DNA from: Mesostigma viride
Taxonomy: Eukaryota; Streptophyta; Mesostigmatophyceae; Mesostigmatales; Mesostigmataceae
Direction: 5' to 3'
Length of the DNA: 64,000 nucleotides
NCBI GenBank assembly: GCA_009746045.1
Contig: RPFO01000934.1
Span: forward strand, 442,501-506,500
Made by a program: the position numbers and the translations under genes. Positions 42,530 to 52,420 of the stretch are shown piece after piece. Each line of letters begins with the position of its first letter. The first letter of the stretch is position 1. The notes under the pieces were generated by a model. The model saw nothing but the letters and a program-made list of their open reading frames with translations. It did not search any database and was not told where the DNA came from.

Positions 42530-42897
42530 CCGCCTCGACCTCGAGGGTCAGACCGCCCCGTGGTCTGCCCGCACGTGGTCCTCGAATTGGCGGCAGCGCC
42601 TGTCACTCGCCCTCACTCGCACCGTGGCTGATGTGTTATTCCGCGCCGCACCCGGGCCGACTTTGTCGCGACCCATGCGGTCTAGATCCCTCCCAGGCCT
42701 GCATGGTGGGCCGGCAGCGCTGTTGCTGCGTGTCGTAGTTTTGTGATGTAGTTAGTTGTACCTTGTGCAGCTGGTGTGATCCTTGGATGTCCGTGTCAGA
42801 TTCCTATTAATTTCTTCAGGGTTATTCTCCTTATTGGGTTTTTCCAAGGTTATGTTGCATGCCCATCTCACCTCCGTAATCTATCATTCTCAATGAA
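42530..42897 (+). mobile_element. RLE-B copy, plus strand, with diverged endonuclease C-terminus
   Basis: The reading frame gives LDLEGQTAPWSARTWSSNWR then QRLSLALTRTVADVLFRAA, closely parallel to RLE-A's LDLEGQRAPWSARTWTSYWR and LSVALTRAMADIMLRR. The downstream protein and the 3' UTR differ, ending CTATCATTCTCAATGAATAT. This is a second subfamily related to RLE-A by its coding region. Confidence 0.8.
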
Positions 42898-42921
42898 TAT
42901 ATATACATTACAATATATATG

Positions 42922-43078
42922 TTAAAAATATAATTACTTACAGCAGAGTGAAATCACTCAAACCAAAGCAAACGCCCAGCTATAAACCTATATACAGAGC
43001 CATGTCAAAGCTCTATACTACGATAAGACCAATGGAAACGCCTAACGGGAGGAACCTAATAGCCCTGCTGCACCGCAA
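42922..43078 (-). mobile_element. RLE-A copy 6, 3'-UTR stub
   Basis: Only the 3' UTR and the stop-codon region remain. It is tail-to-tail with the RLE-B copy, joint ATATACATTACAATATAT at about 42900-42917, and is cut at ATATATATAC near 43078. Confidence 0.88.
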
Positions 43079-43093
43079 TATATATACAATGAA

Positions 43094-43690
43094 TGCGGTT
43101 TGAGGCAGGGGAAAACATGCGTGGACGATAGGAATTATAGCACCGGCGGGCTTCAAAGTGCCGGACGGCAGGCGGTACCACCACTCCGTGGCAGCTTGGC
43201 CCAGTTTGCTACCGGCTGGCACACGTTTTCAGTGAATTTTGGGCTCCAGATTTAAATGCAACGTGCGGTTTGAGGCAGGGGAAAACATGCGTGGACGATA
43301 GGAATTATAGCACCGGCGGGCTTCAAAGTGCCGGACGGCAGGCGGTACCACCACTCCGTGGCAGCTTGGCCCAGTTTGCTACCGGCTGGCACACGTTTTC
43401 AGTGAATTTTGGGCTCCAGATTTAAATGCAACGTGCGGTTTGAGGCAGGGGAAAACATGCGTGGACGATAGGAATTATAGCACCGGCGGGCTTCAAAGTG
43501 CCGGACGGCAGGCGGTACCACCACTCCGTGGCAGCTTGGCCCAGTTTGCTACCGGCTGGCACACGTTTTCAGTGAATTTTGGGCTCCAGATTTAAATGCA
43601 ACGTGCGGTTTGAGGCAGGGGAAAACATGCGTGGACGATAGGAATTATAGCACCGGCGGGCTTCAAAGTGCCGGACGGCAGGCGGTACCG
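43094..43690. repeat. 170-bp satellite, three full units plus half
   Basis: Units start TGCGGTTTGAGGCAGGGG at 43094, 43264, 43434 and 43604, exactly 170 bp apart. No difference between units was noticed. The last stops after about 85 bp at GGCGGTACC. Several short ORFs cross it and are not genes. Confidence 0.97.
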
Positions 43691-44703
43691 CGACCGCAGC
43701 GCGTTGGGGGGCTGCCGCCCCCCAAACCCCCCGCGTGGGGGCTCCGCCCCCCACACCCCCCCGCCCCCCCCCCTCGGTGGCTGCCACGCCTGCCCTGATT
43801 GTTCATGGACGACCCACGACCCCCTTCACCCAACGGCTCCCCCGCTCCCCGGTTGGCGCCTCGGCGGTCCTCTCGGCTTGCGGCCCTTCTTGCGGAGGTG
43901 GGCGACCCGGCTGCGGGGGGCTCGGCCCTGCCAGCCGTTAAGAATGTACTCCAGCACAAGTACATTTTGAGTTTTTCCAAGTTTCTTGTTTTTTGCTTGT
44001 TTCAAGTTCAGTTTTGCATAAAAAGTGTCCCCATAGCCCCTGGATCTCATCTGGAGGTAGTTGAACTAGTATATGCTACAATCTACTAGGTTGTACTATT
44101 TTCTACTACATTTATACTATAATGTACTAAATTGAACTACATCTGAACTAAGTGTAACTGTGATTGATGCCCCTGTAACGTCTCCCAATGCTCAATAACA
44201 GGTCTGGCCACCATTGGTGACCTCCTAGAGCCATTCACAGCTGCATTTCGTGGATCACCGCACAAAAAAAAAATGTTTTACTTAGCCTTATCAACATGGG
44301 AATGAGGGCTTTGGTGTGCAAACATGCATGTGTGCTAAAAATTGGACATTCTGACACTGCGCGAGAGTCTGGTAATACTTAAGCACTTCAGGTCATGATC
44401 GAAGTATAGAATGAACTGATGCAAGCAATCAAGCATTATGCAAGGAATGGAATGCTGCAATGAATTTTAGCAGTAATACTTGCAACTAGGGAACACACGA
44501 TAAAGTCACGAATCTGACATGCATTGTGCCGTCATGGCACATGCATGAACATGTACACGAACAGAGGATCACGCTGACGCCCACGTGCACGCGCATGGCA
44601 ATCCCCATGCCCCCCCCCCCCACACACACACAAGCCCCAACTCCAAACATTGCACCAATGACCCACCCACCCAAACCCAACCCCAGCCCCCCTGACCCAC
44701 CCA
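43691..44703. other. GC-rich block then unannotated DNA
   Basis: 43700-43790 has inverted G/C runs (GGGGGGCTGCCGCCCCCC, GGGGGCTCCGCCCCCC) able to form hairpins. A short frame PRRSSRLAALLAEV lies at about 43860. After 44090 nothing is recognised. Confidence 0.5.
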
Positions 44704-44723
44704 ACGCCCATGCACACGCCCAT

Positions 44724-44988
44724 GCCCCCGCCCCCGCCCCCGCCCCCGCCCCCGCCCCCGCCCCCGCCCCGCCCCGCCCCGCCCCCGCCCCGCCCCGCCC
44801 CCCCGCCCCCGCCCCGCCCCCGCCCCGCCCCCGCCCCCCCCCGCCCCGCCCCCGCCCCCGCCCCCGCCCCCGCCCCCGCCCCCGCCCCCGCCCCGCCCCC
44901 GCCCCCGCCCCCGCCCCGCCCCCGCCCCCGCCCCCCCGCCCCGCCCCCGCCCCCGCCCCGCCCCCGCCCCCGCCCCCGCCCATGCCCA
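44724..44988. repeat. (CCCCCG)n / (CCCCG)n array
   Basis: Irregular mixture of 5-, 6- and 7-bp C-rich units. G-quadruplex potential on the minus strand. ORFs over it are artefacts. Confidence 0.97.
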
Positions 44989-45018
44989 TGCCCCTGCCCC
45001 CGCATCCGCCCATTCTCA

Positions 45019-45239
45019 CCCACGCCCACGCCCACGCCCACGCCCACGCCCACGCCCACGCCCATGCCCACGCCCACGCCCACGCCCACGCCCACGCCCA
45101 CGCCCACGCCCACGCCCACGCCCACGCCCACGCCCACGCCCACGCCCACGCCCACGCCCACGCCCACGCCCACGCCCACGCCCACGCCCACGCCCACGCC
45201 CACGCCCACGCCCACGCCCACGCCCACGCCCACGCCCAC
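45019..45239. repeat. (CCCACG)n hexamer array 1
   Basis: Very regular hexamers with one CCCATG variant. It is followed by a 70-bp non-repeat segment (TCACCCCTACTCCAAGCCAC..) that recurs at 46067-46085. Confidence 0.98.
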
Positions 45240-45341
45240 CCTAGCCTCACCCCTACTCCAAGCCACAATTATACCGAAAGCCACAGCCAGAAGTAGAGCG
45301 CAGCTGCAACAATAGCAGACGTAGCTGAGACACACACCTAC

Positions 45342-46060
45342 CCACGCCAACGCCCACGCCCACGCCCACGCCCACGCCAACGCCCACGCCCACGCCCACG
45401 CCCACGCCCACGCCCACGCCCACGCCCACGCCCACGCCCACGCCCACGCCCACGCCCACGCCCACGCCCACGCCCACGCCCACGCCACGCCCACGCCCAC
45501 GCCCACGCCACGCCCACGCCCACGCCCACGCCCACGCCCACGCCCACGCCCACGCCCACGCCCACGCCCACGCCCACGCCCACGCCCACGCCCACGCCCA
45601 CGCCCACGCCCACGCCCACGCCCACGCCCACGCCCACGCCCACGCCCACGCCCACACCCACGCCCACGCCCACGCCCACGCCCACGCCCACGCCCACACC
45701 CACACCCACGCCCACGCCCACGCCCACACCCACACCCACGCCCACGCCCACGCCCACGCCCACGCCCACGCCCACGCCCACGCCCACGCCCACGCCCACT
45801 CCCACGCCTACGCCACGCCCACGCCCACGCCCACGCCCACGCCCATGCCAACGCCCACGCCCACGCCCACGCCCACGCCCACGCCCACGCCCACGCCCAC
45901 GCCCACGCCCACGCCCACGCCCACGCCCACGCCCACGCCCACGCCCACGCCCACGCCCACGCCCACGCCCACGCCCACGCCCACGCCCACGCCCACGCCC
46001 GCGCCCATGCCCACGCTCACGCCCACGCCCACGCCCACGCCCGCGCCTGCGCCCACCCTA
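45342..46060. repeat. (CCCACG)n hexamer array 2
   Basis: Long hexamer array with scattered CCCACACC, CCACG and CCAACG variants. The flank after it, CCTAGCCTCACCCCTACTCC, repeats the flank of array 1, so array and flank were duplicated together. Confidence 0.98.
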
Positions 46061-46324
46061 GCCTCACCCCTACTCCAAGCCACAAATGCACCGTAAGCCA
46101 CAGCCAGAAGTACAGCACAGCAGCGACAATTGCAGACTTAGCCCAGACACACACCTACCCACGTCAATGCCCCTGCCCAGAGACTCGCGGCCTCATCCCA
46201 CCCCCCTGCACGAACAGTTCCCAAACAAAAGAAAAGGCAAACAAAAGGAACAAGAGTAGCAAGCTGCATTGCGAGCACATATGCCAGTTCTGGTGCACAT
46301 GCCAGGCCGAAAGCAACTCATGAT

Positions 46325-46506
46325 TGCCCCTGCCCCTGCCCCTGCCCCTACCCCTGCCCCTGCCCCTGCCCCTGCCCCTGCCCCTGCCCCTGCCCCTGCC
46401 CCTGCCCCTGCCCCTGCCCCTGCCCCTGCCCCTGCCCCTGCCCCTGCCCCTGCCCCTGCCCCTGCCCCTGCCCCTGCCCCTGCCCCTGCCCCTGCTCCTG
46501 CCCCTG
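46325..46506. repeat. (CCCCTG)n hexamer array
   Basis: About 30 units, one CCCCTA and one CTCCTG variant. Confidence 0.98.
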
Positions 46507-47698
46507 CCATCACCATTCTAACCACCACACATTACGAAAAGCAAGAAGAAATTATAATGATAATAAGAAGAAATTATAAGAAGAAGAAATAATAATAATA
46601 AACAAGCACAAAGTTGACTGCACATGCGACTGTACCAGTAGGCACGTAGCAAATTTTAGCTGCAGCTTCAATTTCAACTTCATTGCAATTGCAAGTGTGA
46701 CTGCATGTGTAATTGCACTACCAATGCCTAATGCCCACTGCATGTGCCCAGTGCGAATGCAATTCAAAAGCAACATGCAATCGAAATTACAGCTGAAGCC
46801 GGCTATTAACAAAGATATTTAAAGCAGTTGTTAACTACAGAGACCCAATGAAAATGCAAATGCAATGAAAAAGCAACAGAAGTTGAAGCCACTGCCACTC
46901 TACCTGCCGACAGTAACACCACCGCCAGCACCCACTCATATCCCAACGACAAGGAAATAGAATTGCCCAAAGCCAGACATACATTGGGACGCATAAGCAA
47001 ACGGCAACGCAAGCGCACATGCAAATGTATACGCAAAGGCAAAGGCAAACGCAAACGCAAACGCAAACGCAAGCCTGTCATGTACCTACGCTTAACTGCA
47101 AACGCAAACTGTGCACGAAGCAAAAAGATTGGATGGCCAAGATCATGGCAAATACGAGGGCCGAAAACAATCCAACTTCATCTAAATGTCCGAAATCCTC
47201 ACGACGTTTCGATGCGCGCTTGAATGTCGAAGGCCTGCGCCGATTATCGATCATAAGTCGAATGTGTAATTGTCGGCTTATGAGAACTGCTTTGCGACAG
47301 TATCACGTCAGGCCGTTCCTGTGCAGCCATTTTCCCTGTGCAGCGGGTGGACAACGTTCACTTTCCGCATTATTCATGGCTATCGAAGTTAATTCTTACC
47401 GACCCCGGCTGCCATGGCCACTGGCCACGCATATCAAGTTCAGGTATTCCCGACCTGTAGCGCAGCAGATTTCTGTTGGAAGGCATCCTAAGCATCGTGA
47501 TAAAAGAAATCCGAACAATAGACATTCATGCTGCATCTAAGGACATTATGGCATTTGTATATACTGCAAGTACATGTATCGACATTGCCGTGATTGCTAA
47601 CCCCGACTCACCATGAACAGGAACTTTCCCTCTGCCTCCATGAAATGTACTTCGTGAAATGTACTGTAATACATATGATGTACTACGATGATAATCAT
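46507..47698. other. No gene recognised
   Basis: AT-rich simple sequence at 46550-46605 and a short GCAAAC hexamer run at 47035-47070. ORFs (longest 47019-47540) have no recognisable content. Confidence 0.5.
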
Positions 47699-48312
47699 CC
47701 CAGCAAAGCCATAGTACACCTTCCGTTTCGACCGCCATGTCGGCCACTAGTCCGGATAGCTCAATGTGCACCTGACCTTGACACTAATCGCACAAACAGC
47801 CACAATTTTGCAAGCAAGAAGGCATGGCTACCTCGGCATTTCATGAAATGTACTTCGTGAAATGCATTTCGTGAAATGTACTAAGGAACGTGATTGGCCG
47901 GCGTTCGCTCGCCAAATCTCGCAAAATGTACTAAGGCACGTGATTGGTCCCGCAAAATGTACTAAGGAACGTGATTGGCCGGCGAAGATTCTGTTTGCTG
48001 CAATTAAAATTCCCTACAGAATCTTCGCCGGCCAATCACGTTCCTTAGTACATTTTGCGGGACCAATCACGTGCCTTAGTACATTTTGCGAGATTTGGCG
48101 AGCGAACGCCGGCCAATCACGTTCCTTAGTACATTTCACGAAATGCATTTCACGAAGTACATTTCATGAAATGCCGAGGTAGCCATGTCTTCTTGCTTGC
48201 AAAATTGTGGCTGTTTGTGCGATTAGTGTCAAGGTCAGGTGCACATTGAGCTATCCGGACTAGTGGCCGACATGGCGGTCGAAACGGAAGGTGTGCTATG
48301 GCTTTGCTGGGA
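47699..48312. mobile_element. Long foldback: two arms of about 295 bp
   Basis: The left arm, about 47699-47993, starts CCCAGCAAAGCCATAG. The right arm, about 48016-48312, ends CTATGGCTTTGCTGGG. The arms are nearly exact reverse complements around a 22-bp spacer. Each contains repeats of GTACTAAGG[AC]ACGTGATTGG next to AAAATGTA, and alternating TTCGTGAAATG units. Beyond the arms the flanks are unrelated. Confidence 0.9.
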
Positions 48313-48896
48313 CATAATCGTGGCTATCTGCTTCCTGGCTTTCGCTATCATGGTGATGGGACACCATGGGAAGCGCAAGTTCGCAGCCATAGTGCTAAGC
48401 GGCAGCACCCATGCCGGCAGCCTAGTGACCGACGAGACGTTCGACTGTAAGTGCGGCCACGAGTGCATGAAGCCCATTAGAATATCACATCTCCAGGCAT
48501 TGCGAAGCGCCTGGTTTTCGCCCGGGCGGAAGCAAGAGGACAGGAAGGCGGCGATAAAGCAGCAGCTGCACCAGGGGGGGTACGACGCCATAACCACGAT
48601 GTCGTCATCTACTCGTCACAAGTTCGTTCATGGCGCTGGTTTTCGGTTCGTTCTCGACGGGGGAGTCAAGGATATGAACATAGGGTTTGTGACCCCTTTT
48701 CACTTTCGCGTTTCACTTTCGAGGCGGCCTTCAGGCACTGCCTGAAAATTAGCAACCACGTTTGGAACTCTTCGGACCACCTGTGAAACTAATCACATTT
48801 GATGATGTGCTGGCGGGCCTGGGCATCGCATTTGAGCATTACTTCGAGCAGGGCTCAACAAGCTCGATTCGCCAACTCAACCCGAAGAAGCCCTAA
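48272..48896 (+). CDS. Unrecognised ORF starting inside the foldback arm, probably broken
   Basis: MAVETEGVLWLCWD starts in the right foldback arm, then leaves it at 48312. A hydrophobic stretch WDIIVAICFLAFAIMVMG could be a membrane segment. A Cys-rich motif CKCGHECMKPIRISHLQALR is followed by a basic helix WFSPGRKQEDRKAAIKQQL, a pattern that might bind metal. The frame stops at 48745, and a second protein-like frame (PVKLITFDDVLAGLGIAFEH) ends at 48894-48896, so either an intron or a frameshift intervenes. I do not recognise the family. A transposon gene is possible because the arm also occurs inverted upstream, where it encodes the same first 25 residues. Confidence 0.35.
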
Positions 48897-49173
48897 GCTG
48901 CGGTAAGACATATATTTGTGTGGATGGCTCTTGATATCATGCTGAATTTCTATTCTTCTCTAGGTGGACAGTTCATGTGCAGCCATACAGGTCATCCATG
49001 TGTGTTTTAACCATGTTGCATGTGCCACAGATATTATGAGCAGTATTTACTAAGTGTGCTGGAGTCGTTGTTGCATGCTTGTTGTATTTCACAGTTCACG
49101 CCTGCATGAACGCATCGTTGATACTAATGATTATTCATATTGCATGACTGTTCTATTGGGGACGCCGCGCTTG

Positions 49174-50932
49174 ATGTCACAACGTGGCCGAAAGGGTGCA
49201 TCCACCGCTGACGGCCGGTGGGTGAAATCGATGGACGCATTTCCGAAGAAGCCAGCCGCGGGCCACACCCATGGCGCGGGCGGGGGCGCGGGCGGGGGCG
49301 GGGGCGGGGGAGAAGGCGCGGGTGCGGGCGCGGGCGCCACCCAAGACGCGGGCGCGGGCGCGGGCCCGGGCGGGGGCGGGGGCGCAGGCGCAGGCGCCGG
49401 CGCGGGTGCGGGCGCGGGCGCCACCCAAGGCGCGCGCGCGGGCGCGGGCGGGGTGGGGGCGCAGGCGCCGGCGCGGGTGCGGGCGCGGGCGCCACCGCCG
49501 ACTTGGATGATGAGCCAGCAACCGAAGCCGAGAGGGAGAGGCACCGCTCTTCGAAGGTGTTCGATCTCGAAGTGTTTTGGGGCCCGGATATGACCGTGTA
49601 TGTCCGCTGGCGCCTAGCCGCATCGGAGACGTTGGTAAATGCACCGGTGAACAAGTGGCAGCCCACAGGGCCTAATGGCGAGGCTTGTGACGGGGTCACG
49701 CCCATTGGGTACACCCCGCAGGGAGATCCTGTCTATGGGTGCCTCCTCATAGAGCGTGGCAAGGCCCCCAAAGGAAGTCCTGGTCTAGTGCCGCTTTTTG
49801 AATGGGACGAGGGCGGTGCCAGGAGATGTACCTGCGCTAGCCTTCACAGCTTTTTCCTGACATCGTCGCCGCTGAGAAGCAGCAGTTGCTGGACGGATGG
49901 ATTGAGCAGGTGCCAAAGTCCGTGGAGGATGTGCGTGCCAACAACGAGAATCTGTTCGACATCATGGAGCAAAAGCTCAAAGAGAAGCGTGAACTGCAAG
50001 CGAACAAGGCGGTACCCTTACCGCTGCGATCTGCAGGCGACCAGTCGGTTGCGCGGGCAACACGAGCACTGAGGCTGCCCATAAAACAAGTAATCTCACA
50101 CGTCGCTTGCCCTGCCCGCGAGATTCAAGCGCAGATCAACCGCGCATGTGCGCCCGCTGCGCGAGGGAGCACATCAACGGCAACGCCCGCTTTGCGCACA
50201 CTGATTTCCGGCAGGCACACCTTCAAGGTGAATGGAAGCCTCATACGACGCAGCGACCTACTCGTTGTTAAGCGGCCAGCCGTCACCTGCGGGCAGGGAA
50301 TGCCGTGGGCACCACACATGCTGGTGAAGGTCCTTGATCTGGAAGGCGATCGCACGGAGCGTGACAGCATTGTCGCCTCTCCTTACTACGCACCGTCGTG
50401 GACGGGCCAGTTTTCTAGAGTGACATTAGGTGGCGGCAGCGCAGGGATGACGGTCCCCATTTCTGATGTACACCTGCAGCACTGGACAGTGGGCGGTACG
50501 GCAGAGGTGCACCAGCCTGAGCTGATCAGTACCGGCAAACTGTCAGCTGCCACGGTGGCGGCGTTGAAAGAGCACCCGCAGATTGACTTTGAGCATTACA
50601 AGACTGCCACCGCCGCCAGGGCAGCAGCAAAGGATGACTGCAATGCCTACTTTGCCGAGCATGGAGCACGTGCGCTTATCGGGATGCGCCTGTGTGCCCT
50701 GTTTCCGGGGATAGCGAGGAAGAGGGAGCGCTTCCATGGCTGGGTCACTAAGGTTCAGGAAAGGGGAGGTCACCTGCTCATCAAGGCGATGTGGGCTGAT
50801 GGGCAGTGTGAGGACTATCATGCCCTGGCGGAGGTGACGCAGTTCGTGTGCGGCTGCCCACACCCAGTCGAGGCATTTGGCCGCGCTCGCTTCTTTCCAC
50901 AGGAGCTAGGCTGGCACCGTGAACGCAGGTGA
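49174..50932 (+). pseudogene. Unrecognised multi-frame ORF interrupted by a GC repeat
   Basis: Opens MSQRGRKGASTADGRWVKSM, passes through a (GGCGCGGGC)n tract (49260-49500) and continues in another frame with TADLDDEPATEAERERHRSS, FWGPDMTVYVRWRLAASE and GCLLIERGKAPKGSPGLVPL. A third frame from about 49850 (FPDIVAAEKQQLLDGWIEQV) runs to the stop at 50930-50932 with 350 residues of ordinary composition, including RRSDLLVVKRPAV and HGWVTKVQERGGHLLIKAMW. A stop codon at about 49833 separates the second and third frames. The sequence is protein-like throughout, but no domain is recognised. It may be a host gene broken by repeat slippage, or a transposon ORF; the foldback upstream and satellite downstream favour a repetitive origin. 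Confidence 0.4.
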
Positions 50933-50973
50933 TGGCACCCACATAGACGATGCCGTCCCTGCTGTGCACAGTG

Positions 50974-51130
50974 ACAGTGAAGGCGGGGAGGAGGAGGAAG
51001 AGGGAGAGAAAGAGGGGGAGAAAGAGGGGGAGGAGGGGGAGGAGGAGGGAGAGGGGAGGGAGAGGGGAGGGAGAATGGGAGGGGGAGGGGGAGGAGGAAG
51101 AGGGAGAGGGAGAGGGAGAGGAGGATGCGG
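50974..51130. repeat. Purine-rich (GGAGAG/GAGGAG) tract
   Basis: Almost pure G/A on the plus strand for about 150 bp. Confidence 0.9.
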
Positions 51131-51590
51131 AATGGGAGCCGGGGATGACTGGTAGATGAGACGGTGCCATCTACCGGCGCATGGAATGAAGTGGTAGACA
51201 AGTTTACTCATGGTTGTCGGCAAGTGGAGCATGCACGCCTGGCCTAGGTGAATTTAAATCAATGAGTTGAGTTTGGAGAGGCTGCATTTTGCTTGGATGA
51301 AGAATGTGTTAGCATGGCCAAACTTTTATGGCTTGTAGCCAAATCCTCTTGGGGTATGTGCACAGTGTACTAGCGGTGAACATGTGCAATTGCGAGGATT
51401 CCTGTCTTGTAGCGATGTGGCCTCTCACCCTGCAGCCTGGTAGATGTGTTGGCATGCAGCCACCCATCATTGGTCATCCGATCTGGTGTGATTTGCATTT
51501 GCACACCTTGTATTAAGGCCATGATATGATGATGTCTTGTTATTTTTAATGTGTATATGCGAAAAGAGGCATAATATGCTTGTATATAGT
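51131..51590. other. No gene recognised
   Basis: Only short ORFs; leads into the 172-bp satellite. Confidence 0.5.
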
Positions 51591-52340
51591 GCTAGCAAAT
51601 GTCACTACCTTTACCTATGCCTGACCTTACAAGTTGAGGATGGTCTAATGTAGTGGCAAACAGGTTATTTACAACAATTCACAGTTTTCTGACATAGTTT
51701 GAGGCAACTATACTTACCAAAATGCTTGAAAAAGGCAAAAAATGCACCATTTATGCTAGCAAACGTCACTATTTTGAGATCAAACTGGGCCCAAACTTGG
51801 CCCATGGTCTAATCTAGTGGTGTGTAGGTTGCTTCCAACATTTCATAGCTTTCTGACATAGTTTGATATTGTTTAGTAGCTTACACTGAGCAAAATGCTT
51901 GAAAATGGCAAAAAATGCACCATTTATGCTAGCAAACGTCACTATTTTGACGTCAGACTGAGCCCAAACTTGGCCCATGGTCTAATCTAGTGGTGTTTAG
52001 GTTGCTTCCAATATTTCATAGCTTTATGACGTAGTTTGATATTGTTTAGTAGCTTACACTTAGCAAAATGCTTGAAAATGGCAAAAAATGCAGTATTTAT
52101 GCCAGCAAACGTCACTATTTTGAGTTCAGATTGACCCCAAACTTTGTGCATGGTCTATTCTAGTGGTAATTAGGTTGCTTGCAAATATCCATGATGGTTT
52201 GACGTGATTTAGTACTGTTTCCTATTTATTACTATTTAATTTAATTTAAAATGACAAAAATGTACCTTTATTGCTAGCAAATGTCACCAAGATGACGTCC
52301 GATCGATACCAAACTTTGTACGAGATCTATTTTGGTTGCA
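51591..52340. repeat. Degenerate satellite of about 172 bp
   Basis: GCTAGCAAAYGTCAC or its variant restarts at 51591, 51755, 51928, 52101 and 52273 (spacings 164, 173, 173, 172). Units share CATGGTCTAATCTAGTGG, TTTCATAGCTTTCTGACATA and CAAAATGCTTGAAAA. The outer units are more diverged than the middle two. Confidence 0.93.
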
Positions 52341-52420
52341 AACATCATGCATGACAATTTTCAGCATAAAAAGACAAACTTCGGTACGAAGTACATTTTG
52401 CGTGCTGGAGTACATTTTTA

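Noticed and set aside
42437-42631. ORFs such as MVPDVAVGQELGPLRPVRRV repeated many times across the window
   Set aside because: These are antisense shadows of the RLE-A endonuclease domain and recur wherever a copy lies.
43010-43690. A CRISPR-like array at the 170-bp repeat
   Set aside because: Units are head-to-tail without short-repeat and unique-spacer alternation, and the genome is eukaryotic; it is a satellite.
44486-46592. Very long Ala-Trp, Gly-Val, Pro-Thr and Arg-Gly ORFs on both strands
   Set aside because: Hexamer repeats open in several frames on both strands; no non-repeat protein content.
50781-51232. Ser/Pro-rich minus-strand ORFs
   Set aside because: They are the complement of the purine-rich tract at 50974-51130.
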